Shown here: positions 18,154 through 25,399 of the stretch, piece after piece
How positions within the stretch are numbered: the stretch's first letter is position 1
Layout of the letters: the number at the start of each line of letters is the position of its first letter
Origin: Reyranella sp.
GTDB lineage: Bacteria > Pseudomonadota > Alphaproteobacteria > Reyranellales > Reyranellaceae
Assembly: GCA_019745575.1 (NCBI GenBank)
Contig: JAIETA010000125.1
Span: forward strand, 1 to 52,906
Direction: 5' to 3'
DNA: 52,906 nucleotides
Notes under the pieces: generated by a model
Database searches by the model: none
Seen by the model: the letters and a program-made list of their open reading frames with translations, nothing else
Told to the model about the DNA's origin: nothing
Made by a program: the position numbers and the translations under genes

Positions 18154-18327
18154 CGGCTGCACCAGGCCATAAAGGCGAACCCGCGGGCGTGCCGCGGACA
18201 GGTCGTGCCGAAAAGGGAGAAGGCCGGCGCGGTCCAAGCACCAGTCTGACAGAAAACTAACTCATCTCCTGCTGATCCGGCAACTTTTTATTTGCATGGC
18301 AGCCATGCGCCTGGGCCTCGCCTTTTC

Positions 18328-19206
18328 CTACGAAGCCCCCTCCCCCGTCGTCGACACCCAGATCCCGGCAAAGACCGCCACGAGGCCCAGGACCAGCGGC
18401 AGCGTCACCGGCTCGCCCAGCAGCAGCACGCCCGCCACCATGCCGATCAGCGGATTGACGGCGATGGTGCCCGCCACCTGGGTCGGGCTGGCGTGGCGCA
18501 GCGCCACCACCCACAGCCAGAAGCCCAGCGCGCCGCCACCCGCCGCGAGATAGACGCCGGCCAGCGCCTGCGCCCCGTCGAACGTTTCCAGCGCCCGCCA
18601 GCTTCCCGAGACCAGGCAGATCAGGATCAGCGCGCCGCCGCCCGCCGCCATGCCCATGACCAGGAAGCCCATGGCGCTGGAGCGCGCCACGTAGGGCCGG
18701 GCGAAGACGTTGTAGAGCGCCATGCAGACCGTGCCGCCGGCCATCAGGAGGTCGCCGCGCCACGCGCCTTCGGGCGCGCCTTGCAAGCTCGCGGCCAGCG
18801 CCACCGCCACGCCGCCCATCGCCAGCACGATGCCGGCCGACTTGCGCAGGGTCAGCGCTTCCAGCCCCAGCACGGCGCCGATCGCCATGGTGGTGAGCGG
18901 CAGGGTCGACAGCGCCAGCGTGCCGCGCGCCACGCTGGTGTAGGAAAGTGAGAGATTGTAGATCACGATGAAGACGCCGTAGAAGGCGAAGCCCAGCGCG
19001 GCGACTGCCAGCACGTCGCGGCCGGCCGGCCAGCGCGGTCGCAGCAGCAGCGCGAGCGGCAGCAGCAGGAGCGCACCGCCGCCGAAGCGGACCGCGGCCA
19101 GCAGCACCGGATCGAAACCGCCGACCAGGAACCGAGTCGCCACCGCAGCACCGCCGCCCAGCGCGCTCGACAGCAGGGCGAGCAGCACGCCGCCTCGATG
19201 ATCCAC
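18328..19206 (-). CDS. EamA/DMT-family transporter
   Basis: A 292-residue membrane protein with about ten hydrophobic segments in two EamA-like repeats (the first from GVLLALLSSALGGGAAVATRFL, the second from GDLLMAGGTVCMALYNVFARPY). Members export or import small metabolites across the inner membrane; the substrate is unknown. I chose the GTG at 19206 because GGGGGGAGG lies 5-6 nt upstream and the first helix then starts at residue 6. A longer version from 19281 would add a very arginine-rich leader and run into the divergent regulator. It is divergent from the XRE regulator across 47 bp, which suggests that regulator controls it. Confidence 0.85.
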   Translation of the reverse strand: MDHRGGVLLALLSSALGGGAAVATRFLVGGFDPVLLAAVRFGGGALLLLPLALLLRPRWPAGRDVLAVAALGFAFYGVFIVIYNLSLSYTSVARGTLALSTLPLTTMAIGAVLGLEALTLRKSAGIVLAMGGVAVALAASLQGAPEGAWRGDLLMAGGTVCMALYNVFARPYVARSSAMGFLVMGMAAGGGALILICLVSGSWRALETFDGAQALAGVYLAAGGGALGFWLWVVALRHASPTQVAGTIAVNPLIGMVAGVLLLGEPVTLPLVLGLVAVFAGIWVSTTGEGAS

Positions 19207-19253
19207 CCGCGCCTCCCCCCGACGCCTCCTTGTCGGCCGTTTGCCGCGTCGCC

Positions 19254-20102
19254 ATGATGGCGGATGATCCCGCCCGCTCAACTACATCGCAGGTAGTCGT
19301 GCCGTCCGACGCCTCCTTCGCCGACCGGCTGCGCCAGTGGCGCGGCCGTCGCGGCCTGAGCCAGCTCGCGCTGGCGCACGCCGCCCAGGTCTCGCAGCGC
19401 CACGTGAGTTTCATCGAACTCGGCCGCACCGCGCCCAGCCGCGCCATGGTGCTGCGGCTTGCCGCCGCGCTAAATATTCCGCTGCGCCAGCAGAATGCGC
19501 TCCTGCGCGCGGCAGGCTTCGCGCCGGCCTGGACCGAGAGCGCCCTCGATGCGCCGGCGCTGGCCGCGGTCCAGCGCGCCCTCGACTTCATGCTGGCGCA
19601 GCAGGAGCCCTATCCCGCCTTCGTGCTCGACCGGCGATGGAACGTGCTGCGCGTCAACGCGGGCGCCGAGCGGTTCGTGGCCTTCCTGACCGACAGCGCG
19701 CCGGCGCCGGCCGATCCGGCCAACCCGATCAATCTCGCCGACGCGCTGATGTCGCCGCAGGCGCTCCGGCCGCTGATCGTCAACTGGCGCGAGATGGCGG
19801 CGTATTTTTTGCGCAGCGTGCAGGCCGACGCGGCGGCCGACGGCAGCGCCGAGAGCGAGGCGCTGGTGGCAAGGCTGCGCGCCTACCCCGACGTCGCGGG
19901 CTTGCTCGCCGTGGTGCCCGAAGACTCGCCGGCGCCGGTGCTGCCCATGGCGATCGCCAAGGGCGGAACGCGGCTCAGCCTGCTCACGACGCTCGCCACC
20001 CTGGGCACGCCGCAGGACGTGACGGCGCAGGAGATCCGGGTCGAGTGCTTCTTTCCCGCCGACGACGCGACGGCGGCGTTCTTCCGCGACCGGGCGGCGT
20101 GA
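19254..20102 (+). CDS. XRE-family regulator with MmyB-like ligand-binding domain
   Basis: A 282-residue regulator. The helix-turn-helix (about 22-80) includes LRQWRGRRGLSQLALAHAAQ, SQRHVSFIELGRTAPSR and LRLAAALNIPLRQQNALL. The C-terminal part (about 100-280) is the PAS-like MmyB ligand-binding type: ALDFMLAQQEPYPAFVLDRRWNVLRVN, then LADALMSPQALRPLIVNWREMAAYFL. The start is uncertain between ATGs at 19254 and 19257 and a GTG near 19300. It probably senses a small ligand and controls the divergent EamA transporter. Its last 98 bases recur at 23783-23880. Confidence 0.88.
   Translation: MMADDPARSTTSQVVVPSDASFADRLRQWRGRRGLSQLALAHAAQVSQRHVSFIELGRTAPSRAMVLRLAAALNIPLRQQNALLRAAGFAPAWTESALDAPALAAVQRALDFMLAQQEPYPAFVLDRRWNVLRVNAGAERFVAFLTDSAPAPADPANPINLADALMSPQALRPLIVNWREMAAYFLRSVQADAAADGSAESEALVARLRAYPDVAGLLAVVPEDSPAPVLPMAIAKGGTRLSLLTTLATLGTPQDVTAQEIRVECFFPADDATAAFFRDRAA
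20005..20102 (+). repeat. Direct repeat, left copy (3' end of XRE gene)
   Basis: These 98 bp match 23783-23880 with three mismatches and end exactly at the TGA stop. The similarity goes on into the convergent hicB-like sequence but is much weaker there. The two copies bracket the serine hydrolase-flavodoxin-oleate hydratase island. Confidence 0.85.
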
Positions 20103-20109
20103 CGCGGCT

Positions 20110-20181
20110 TCAGGTGGCCCGCACGTCGATGACGTCGACGATCCGGCCGTCCGGACCCGCCAGTCGCCGGCCTTTCACGAA
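20110..20181 (-). pseudogene. 3' remnant of a hicB-like gene
   Basis: Twenty-three codons plus a stop remain, ending GRIVDVIDVRAT. This corresponds to the end of the intact HicB at 23888-24157, which closes WVVDVIDVPMP. The position relative to the XRE stop (7 bp away, convergent) is the same in both copies. Everything upstream has been replaced by the serine hydrolase gene, whose stop codon overlaps it. Confidence 0.6.
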
Positions 20182-21353
20182 AGTCCGACAACGGAATAAA
20201 GCGCGTTCCTGATGGCCACGTCTCTCGGATCGCCCGTCAGCGTGGTGCCCATCCGGTTGGGGGCGTACGCATAGCCTATCCCGGCCTGCGGATCGGCGAA
20301 CCCCATGGCCCCGCCCGCGCCGGGCGCCCCGAACGACCCCGGGCGACCGAAAGGCAGCGTCGGCCCCGGCTTGAAGAAGCCAAGCGAGTATCGCATCTCG
20401 CCTTTCATGCACTCGTCGTAGAATCCGGATGCCGCCGGAATCGCGGGCGCCATCAGCGCCTCCAGCGTTTCCCGACGCAGCTGCAGTTCCCGGCCACCGC
20501 TGGCGAAGACGCTGTAGGCGCCCGCCATGGAGCGGGCGGTGCCAACGCCCCCACCCGCCGGTACTTCAAGATTGCGCGCGTAAACGCGACTCTCGTCATG
20601 CGGCAACGCGGATCCGGGGTTCCTTGCGAGCGCGCGATTGAGGTTCGAGCGGGGATAGAACGTCGCCAACGTCAGCCGGAGAGGAAAGCCAAGAATCTGT
20701 TCAAGTGCCGTCGGCCTTTCCAGGACGGCGAACCTCGAATTCGGGATGTGCTCCGGCAGGCGGATGTAGAAGTCCAGCCCCAGCGGCGAGGCGATCTCAT
20801 CCTGGAAGAACTGCCCGAGGCTGCGATGCCGAGGGTCTGTCCGGCGCAGCAACTCGCCTTCGTAGAATCCAAGGCTGATGGCGTGGTAGGCCTGCCGCGC
20901 GCCCGGCTTCCAGGCCGGGGTCTGGCGTGCCAGGACAAGCGCCAACCGATCGAGATCGGCGACCACTTCGCGGTCGACGGGCTCGCCAAAGGCAAACAAC
21001 CCAGCCTGATGGGCCAGAAGCTGCCGGACGGTGATCGTTTCCTTCGCTTGCTGGGCAAACTCCGGCCAATAGGTGCACACGCGCTCCTCGTAGTCGAGCC
21101 AGCCCCGGGAGTGCGCGAGCGCGAGCGTCATTGCCGCCAGGCCCTTGGTGGCCGAGTACACCAGCACCATGGTGTCCTCTCGCCAAGGCTCGCCGGTGGA
21201 CCTGTTGCGAATGCCACCCCAAAGGTCGACGACTTTCTCGCCGAGATGGTACACGCAGCAGGCCGCACCTAGCTCGCGCCGGTGCGAGAAGTTCTCGGCG
21301 AACGCCTGGCGCACGATCTCGAAGCCCGGACTGACGTGACCCTGAACGTCCAT
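20175..21353 (-). CDS. Serine hydrolase, class C beta-lactamase/EstB family
   Basis: A 392-residue hydrolase. The nucleophile motif SATK is at 67-70 (VYSATKGLAAM). The second motif is Tyr156 in AYHA, in the EstB-type position. GAPGAGGAMGF near 345 replaces the KTG box, as in esterase-type members (HxG/WGG variants). No signal peptide is seen, so it is probably a cytoplasmic esterase or amidase and not a resistance enzyme. GAGAGG lies before the ATG. It is the last gene of the minus-strand island with flavodoxin and oleate hydratase. Confidence 0.88.
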   Translation of the reverse strand: MDVQGHVSPGFEIVRQAFAENFSHRRELGAACCVYHLGEKVVDLWGGIRNRSTGEPWREDTMVLVYSATKGLAAMTLALAHSRGWLDYEERVCTYWPEFAQQAKETITVRQLLAHQAGLFAFGEPVDREVVADLDRLALVLARQTPAWKPGARQAYHAISLGFYEGELLRRTDPRHRSLGQFFQDEIASPLGLDFYIRLPEHIPNSRFAVLERPTALEQILGFPLRLTLATFYPRSNLNRALARNPGSALPHDESRVYARNLEVPAGGGVGTARSMAGAYSVFASGGRELQLRRETLEALMAPAIPAASGFYDECMKGEMRYSLGFFKPGPTLPFGRPGSFGAPGAGGAMGFADPQAGIGYAYAPNRMGTTLTGDPRDVAIRNALYSVVGLS

Positions 21354-21401
21354 AGGCCTCTCCCTGCGATGTAAAGCTGCTGCAGACCGAAGTGTCGGTG
21401 C

Positions 21402-21901
21402 CTATTGGGCTCGATCGCTGCCGGCGGCTCGGACATCCGCGACAAAGCGCTCGATCGCCCGCACATCCTCACCGGACTTCCGATCGGCATCGACAATCGT
21501 CATTGTCGCGACGGCTTTGCGCCCCACAATGGCGGCCATTTCCTCGAAGGCGCGCGAACCTGCGGCGCCTCCGGCCGTCGCGAAGGCCGCATAGGGAATG
21601 CGTGTCGGAATGGAATTGTCGCGCAGCCACCCACGGATCACCGGATTGAGCGTCCACGACCATATCGGCGTACCGACGATGACGACGTCATAGTCGGCAA
21701 TACTGTGCGCCCCGGGTTTGGCGGGCCACGGACGTTTCATGCTCGCGGCAAAGCCACCGAAAAAAGCAATGCAAACCGATTGCCGGGCACCGGCCGCGCA
21801 GACTCGATTCGCTCGAGATCGGCGCCGACTGCGGATGCGACGGCCTTCGCCGCGGCCTCCGTATGACCCGACAACGAAAAGTAGGCGACGAGAATCTTCA
21901 T
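21402..21901 (-). pseudogene. Flavodoxin-family gene with one frameshift
   Basis: The ATG at 21901 starts MKILVAYFSLSGHTEAAAKA, the FMN-binding loop of a flavodoxin (TxSGxTE-like). This frame ends after about 54 residues. The rest of the protein (YDVVIVGTPIWSWTLNPVIRGWL, then FATAGGAAGSRAFEEMAAIVG) continues in another frame to 21402. Adding one base to the run of six A at 21760-21765 joins the two into a normal 165-residue or so flavodoxin. So it is either a young pseudogene, a sequencing error in the homopolymer, or a programmed shift. It lies 39 bp after oleate hydratase and could have supplied electrons or been a quinone-reductase-like partner. Confidence 0.75.
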
Positions 21902-21940
21902 CTCACGCACCTCGCTCCGTCAGGCACATCGCAAAGGCCT

Positions 21941-23569
21941 CTAGCGGAACGCCTTGATCACCGCATCGAAGTTCACCTTGGCGGACCTGTCGTGATGCAG
22001 GATCGGCGGGATTTCCCGGTCGATGCCAAGCAGCTCGTAGACGGCCATCTGCGCAACCCGGACCGAGTATTCGACGGTGAAGACAACGTCTTCGGGGATC
22101 TCCACGAACTGGCTGACAAAGGCCAGGTTCCTGGACGACCTCGGGACCGGGACCGGCCGGTCTTGGTGGGCGCGCGGCATGAACATGCTGGTGATGTAGG
22201 GCATGCGACAGGGGATGCAGTTCGCCGTCTCGAACACCGCAGGGTCGAAGTTGAGATGGCCGCAAAGCTCGATCAGGAGCTCCCGGCCGGTGCAGTCCGA
22301 CATCGGCTTGGCGACGAAATCCCCAACGCGGTCGGGGTGCAGGGCATAACCCCAGAAAACGCGGACATCGGCGGGCTGGTCGGCGAAGTGCGGCTGATAG
22401 GCCAGCACCACGGACATCAACCAGCTGGAGTCCTTGAACGTGACCAGCCCGCCCGTGCCGGCCTCGTTGCCGGTGAAGTCCCGCATCTTGTCGAAGAAAG
22501 CGCTGTTCCGCTGCGTGACGGTAAACGACGGCCAGTAGGATTCGGGAATGCTGGTATTGAAAGCGGAGGGATTGCCGAACTCGGGTCGCCCCCGCGCCAG
22601 CTTCTCCCAGAGAGTCCAGCCGCCACTATCGTCCTTGGTCAGACGGGCGGGTGCCTCGGTCATGGAGCCGAGGCTGGAGGCATCGGTCATCGAACCGTTC
22701 TGGAAGATCACGAAGTCGTCCGCCGCGACCTTCACGATCCCGGCCTTGCCGGCGTGATCGTATCTTATGCCCGTGACCGCAATCTTGCCGTCTATCGTCG
22801 AAAGATCGAAATCCGACACCGTGCAGTCCGTGAGGAAGCGAACGCCCCGCGCCTCGAGCCATGCCACCAGCGGACGAACCAGCGAGTCGTATTGATTATA
22901 GACCGTGCGCTTGACCCCGGCGAGCGTCTCGATGCGGGAGAACTCCTTTATGAACCGATGCAGGTATCGTTTGAATTCGACGGCGCTATGCCAGGGCTGA
23001 AAGGCGAAGGTCGTGGCCCACATGTACCAGAAGTTGGTCTTGAAGAATCCCGGTGACAGCCAGTCGGTGATGCGGCTCGTTCCCAGTTCTTCCTCGCCCG
23101 CCACCATGAGCTTCAGCAACTCGATCCGGTCCGTCATGGAGAATCCCATGGAGGAGACATCGACGATGGCGCGATTGCGGTCGACCAGCCGCGCCCTGGA
23201 ATGCGACTTCACGCGCTCGTTGAAGGCGACGGTCTCGTCGAAGACGGTTCGTCCGGGATTTTCCAGCGATGGGATTGTCTTGAAGAGACCCCATGTGCAT
23301 TCGTAGTTGTCCGTGGTCAGCATTCGCCCGCCACGCATCGAATAGCCGTCCTTGGCGCTTCCCGCCCCGTCAAGGCTTCCGCCCAGAAGGGGAAGGGCTT
23401 CGTAGATGACAAGGTTCTCACCCGGCAAACCGCCGTCGCGGATCATGAAAGCCGCGGCAGCGAGGGAACCGATGCCTCCGCCCACGAGATGGACCTTGGT
23501 GGCGCTGCGATCGGCAAAGTCGCGCCCGTGCCCGGCGGCGGGTCGTGCGCCACGCGTTTCGGTAGCCAT
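21941..23569 (-). CDS. ohyA: Oleate hydratase (FAD-dependent fatty acid double-bond hydratase)
   Basis: A 542-residue flavoprotein that adds water to cis-9 unsaturated fatty acids to give 10-hydroxy acids. The dinucleotide loop is HLVGGGIGSLAAAAFMI (27-43). The family stretch RGGRMLTTDNYECTWGLFKTIPSLE (79-103), the GSMTDASSLGSM segment and the NCIPCRMPYITSMFMPR segment are all present. Length is in the usual range. Met83 stands where most characterised enzymes have the catalytic Glu (RGGRE). GGAAGAAGG lies before the ATG. Fatty-acid detoxification at the membrane is the usual role. A near-FNR box lies about 130 bp upstream. Confidence 0.93.
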   Translation of the reverse strand: MATETRGARPAAGHGRDFADRSATKVHLVGGGIGSLAAAAFMIRDGGLPGENLVIYEALPLLGGSLDGAGSAKDGYSMRGGRMLTTDNYECTWGLFKTIPSLENPGRTVFDETVAFNERVKSHSRARLVDRNRAIVDVSSMGFSMTDRIELLKLMVAGEEELGTSRITDWLSPGFFKTNFWYMWATTFAFQPWHSAVEFKRYLHRFIKEFSRIETLAGVKRTVYNQYDSLVRPLVAWLEARGVRFLTDCTVSDFDLSTIDGKIAVTGIRYDHAGKAGIVKVAADDFVIFQNGSMTDASSLGSMTEAPARLTKDDSGGWTLWEKLARGRPEFGNPSAFNTSIPESYWPSFTVTQRNSAFFDKMRDFTGNEAGTGGLVTFKDSSWLMSVVLAYQPHFADQPADVRVFWGYALHPDRVGDFVAKPMSDCTGRELLIELCGHLNFDPAVFETANCIPCRMPYITSMFMPRAHQDRPVPVPRSSRNLAFVSQFVEIPEDVVFTVEYSVRVAQMAVYELLGIDREIPPILHHDRSAKVNFDAVIKAFR

Positions 23570-23692
23570 GGAACAATCCTTCTTCCGGCTTCAGGTCGAC
23601 AGGTGGTTCGGGGAGCGCGCACCTTGCCGCCAAGCATTCAGGGGAAATCATCGCCTCAATTTTGTGAGTAGCCGGTCTCGGGCCTGTGGGCG

Positions 23693-23706
23693 TTGACGTG
23701 GATCAA
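23693..23706 (-). promoter_or_regulatory. FNR/FixK-like box upstream of oleate hydratase
   Basis: TTGACGTGGATCAA differs at one base from the TTGAT-N4-ATCAA consensus. It lies 124-137 bp before the oleate hydratase ATG, a fair distance for an activator site if the leader is long. The site is symmetrical, so the strand is assigned by the neighbouring gene only. Confidence 0.3.
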
Positions 23707-23782
23707 CACAAACCTTGCTGACGCAATGCGGCTTCCTCGAACACTCGCCCCCGAACGCAGGCCGGCCGTCTCCTATCCCGGA

Positions 23783-23880
23783 GCACGCCGCAGGACGTGA
23801 CGGCGCAGGAGATCCGGGTCGAGTGCTTCTTTCCGGCCGACGACGCGACGGCGGCGTTCTTCCGCAAGCGGGCGGCGTGA
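23783..23880 (+). pseudogene. 3' remnant of the XRE regulator gene (right direct repeat)
   Basis: These 98 bp encode TPQDVTAQEIRVECFFPADD and the rest of the tail to the stop, in the same frame as the intact regulator at 19254-20102. Three bases differ. No start or upstream part is present; the preceding 80 bp are unrelated. It sits 7 bp from the convergent hicB, so this is the ancestral regulator-hicB junction or a copy of it. Confidence 0.8.
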
Positions 23881-23887
23881 CGCGGCC

Positions 23888-24157
23888 TCAGGGCATCGGC
23901 ACGTCGATAACGTCCACGACCCAGCCGCCAAAGCCGGGCAGTCGACGGGCGGCGTCGACGGTTGACGGTGGTGGTACGGCCATCCCCCGATCCCGGGCGG
24001 CATAGATCCAGGCGGTCGCTGCCTCCCTGGCCGACTCCACCGCCTCGTCGAGCGTATCGCCGGCCGAGAAACACCCCGGCAGATCGGGCACCACGACGCC
24101 GAACGCTGAAGTTTCAGTGCCTTCCTCGATGAGAATTGGATAGCGCATCAGATGCAT
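23888..24157 (-). CDS. HicB-family antitoxin, solitary
   Basis: An 89-residue HicB-like protein. The fold signature is YPILIEEGTETSAFGVVVPDLPGCFSAGDTLDEAVESAREAA (split here: strands to PDLPGC, then the DTLDEA helix). HicB proteins neutralise HicA RNA interferases. No hicA is visible upstream (24158-24318) or downstream, so it is an orphan, or it acts as a stand-alone regulator. Starts at 24157 and 24148 are both possible. The C-terminal ribbon or helix DNA-binding extension of longer HicB proteins is missing. Confidence 0.82.
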   Translation of the reverse strand: MHLMRYPILIEEGTETSAFGVVVPDLPGCFSAGDTLDEAVESAREAATAWIYAARDRGMAVPPPSTVDAARRLPGFGGWVVDVIDVPMP

Positions 24158-24241
24158 ACACCCTTACACGCCCCTCCATTGTACTAAGAGGGAGCGCGCT
24201 ACTCGAGTGGCGCCAATGTTCATGAGAAGGCGCGCCCCTTC

Positions 24242-24301
24242 GGGCGGAGTAGCCTCCGCCCTTGAGTGGCGCGATCCCGGCAAAGAGTCCGACGGACTCT
24301 T
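24242..24301 (-). terminator. Two strong hairpins after the toxin-antitoxin operon
   Basis: GGGCGGAG/CTCCGCCC (24242-24261, four-base loop) and AAGAGTCC/GGACTCTT (24283-24301, three-base loop) both have 8 bp perfect stems. They lie 18-77 bp beyond the antitoxin stop on the minus strand and probably end that transcript, although no long T-run follows. Nothing else is seen in 24158-24318. Confidence 0.45.
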
Positions 24302-24318
24302 GCGCCTGACTTCAACCG

Positions 24319-24657
24319 CTAGGCAACTTCCTGGACGCCGAACCGAATGGTGTGAGCCCGCTTCCCTTTTGGCCTCAAGGTGATATCGACCGCACAACCG
24401 GCCGCCGTCAGAAAGCGCATGATCCGATCGAGAGAGTAGTTCGAGAATTGCCCGCGCAACAGCCGGGAGACGTCGGGCTGAGCCATACCCATCACCTTGG
24501 CAGCCTGGGCCTGGCTCCATCCTTCGCGCTCAATGATGTGTTTGAGTTCGCTCACCAGCTCGGCTTTGACGAGGTGATCTTCCGCGTTGGCGAATCCCAG
24601 ATCGGCGAAGACATTGCCGCCGCCACGAACCACTCGGGCTTTACGGACGTTTGGCAT
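24319..24657 (-). CDS. HigA-like HTH antitoxin
   Basis: A 112-residue XRE-type DNA-binding protein. The helix-turn-helix is SQAQAAKVMGMAQPDVSRLLRG (about 47-68). It is followed by NYSLDRIMRFLTAAGCAVDITLRP, the usual end of antitoxins paired with Gp49/HigB-like toxins. The start at 24657 has GAGGGAG about 8 nt upstream and overlaps the toxin gene by 17 nt; an ATG at 24696 is less likely. It should bind the toxin and repress the operon at the palindrome at 25037-25054. Confidence 0.85.
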   Translation of the reverse strand: MPNVRKARVVRGGGNVFADLGFANAEDHLVKAELVSELKHIIEREGWSQAQAAKVMGMAQPDVSRLLRGQFSNYSLDRIMRFLTAAGCAVDITLRPKGKRAHTIRFGVQEVA

Positions 24658-25027
24658 CTGGTGTCTCCCTCGACTTGAGTTCGGCTTTGGAGTCATTCTC
24701 CGCGGCCTTTAGATTTTCCCTGATCAGATCGATATCCGACTGCGACGTCTTGATGCCCTTGCGGGATTTCTTCTGGAAGGCGTGCAGAACATAGACCGCA
24801 TTCCGGAATTTGACAGTGTAGACTGCCCGATACGTCTCACCATCATGATCTTCCACGATTTCCAGAACACCGGCTCCGCCGAAGCCTCTCAAAGGCTTGG
24901 CCGCCTCGTGCTTTTCGCCGACCTGCGCCTGGTGCAGCGCAAAGCCCACGACGTCCTTCACGGGCTGGGGAAAAGCACTCAGGCTTTGCTTGCTCGTGCC
25001 GACCCAATAGACGGGCTTCTTTCCCAT
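24641..25027 (-). CDS. HigB/Gp49-like RelE-superfamily toxin
   Basis: A 128-residue toxin of the phage-derived Gp49-like/RelE fold, expected to cut mRNA on ribosomes. The typical core is ETYRAVYTVKFRNAVYVLHAFQKKSRKG (about 63-90), followed by DIDLIRENLKAA. It is longer at the C-terminus than most relatives (about 25 extra polar residues). The toxin precedes the antitoxin, as in higBA. The start at 25027 fits the promoter: the -10 box lies just before it, while an upstream ATG at 25063 falls inside the -35 box. Confidence 0.85.
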   Translation of the reverse strand: MGKKPVYWVGTSKQSLSAFPQPVKDVVGFALHQAQVGEKHEAAKPLRGFGGAGVLEIVEDHDGETYRAVYTVKFRNAVYVLHAFQKKSRKGIKTSQSDIDLIRENLKAAENDSKAELKSRETPDAKRP

Positions 25028-25034
25028 GCGGCCA

Positions 25035-25063
25035 TCTATAGCAGTTTCGCTATATGCCTTCAA
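25035..25063 (-). promoter_or_regulatory. Promoter and operator of the toxin-antitoxin operon
   Basis: On the minus strand a -35 TTGAAG is followed after 17 bases by a -10 TATAGA. A palindrome TATAGC-N6-GCTATA (25037-25054) covers the end of the spacer and most of the -10. The start site would fall about at the ATG, so the message may be leaderless. An antitoxin dimer bound to the palindrome would block RNA polymerase directly. Confidence 0.65.
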
Positions 25064-25131
25064 GGCCCGCTATGTCATCGCTTCAGGATGTCGCCGCCGG
25101 ACCGGCGACAACCCCTTCCGTCGCCTCGCCG

Positions 25132-25284
25132 TCAGGCCTCGCGGACGTCGGCCGAGTCGAGCTTGCCGGCGGCCTTCAGCTTCAGGAACTCGTCGCGCGC
25201 CGGGAAGAGCGCGGGATCGGCATCGCGCATCAGCGCCATCATGCCGGTGTCGAACCGTCCCGGGGCGAGCGACACGATGCGTGC
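25132..25284 (-). pseudogene. 3' stump of a short-chain dehydrogenase gene
   Basis: Fifty codons plus a stop encode RIVSLAPGRFDTGMMALMRD followed by DPALFPARDEFLKLKAAGKL. This is the C-terminal part of a classical SDR oxidoreductase after the YxxxK helix (LAPGxxDTxM motif). The Rossmann start and catalytic residues are missing. The remainder of the 25028-25399 gap carries only the toxin promoter and the leader of the enoyl-CoA hydratase. Confidence 0.65.
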
Positions 25285-25399
25285 GCCGCCGAGACAGGCA
25301 TCGACTCCATGCCGGTATCGGTGCAACACCGCTGACCACCCCATTCGGCCGAGCCGAGCACAACCTGTTCTGACCACAGCCAGCGCAAAGAGGACCAGG

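Noticed and set aside
17820-18256. tRNA, tmRNA, RNase P RNA or other known RNA in the gene-free stretch
   Set aside because: No T-loop GGTTC-A-containing cloverleaf, no GAGGAAAGTCC RNase P core and no tmRNA ends could be found by eye.
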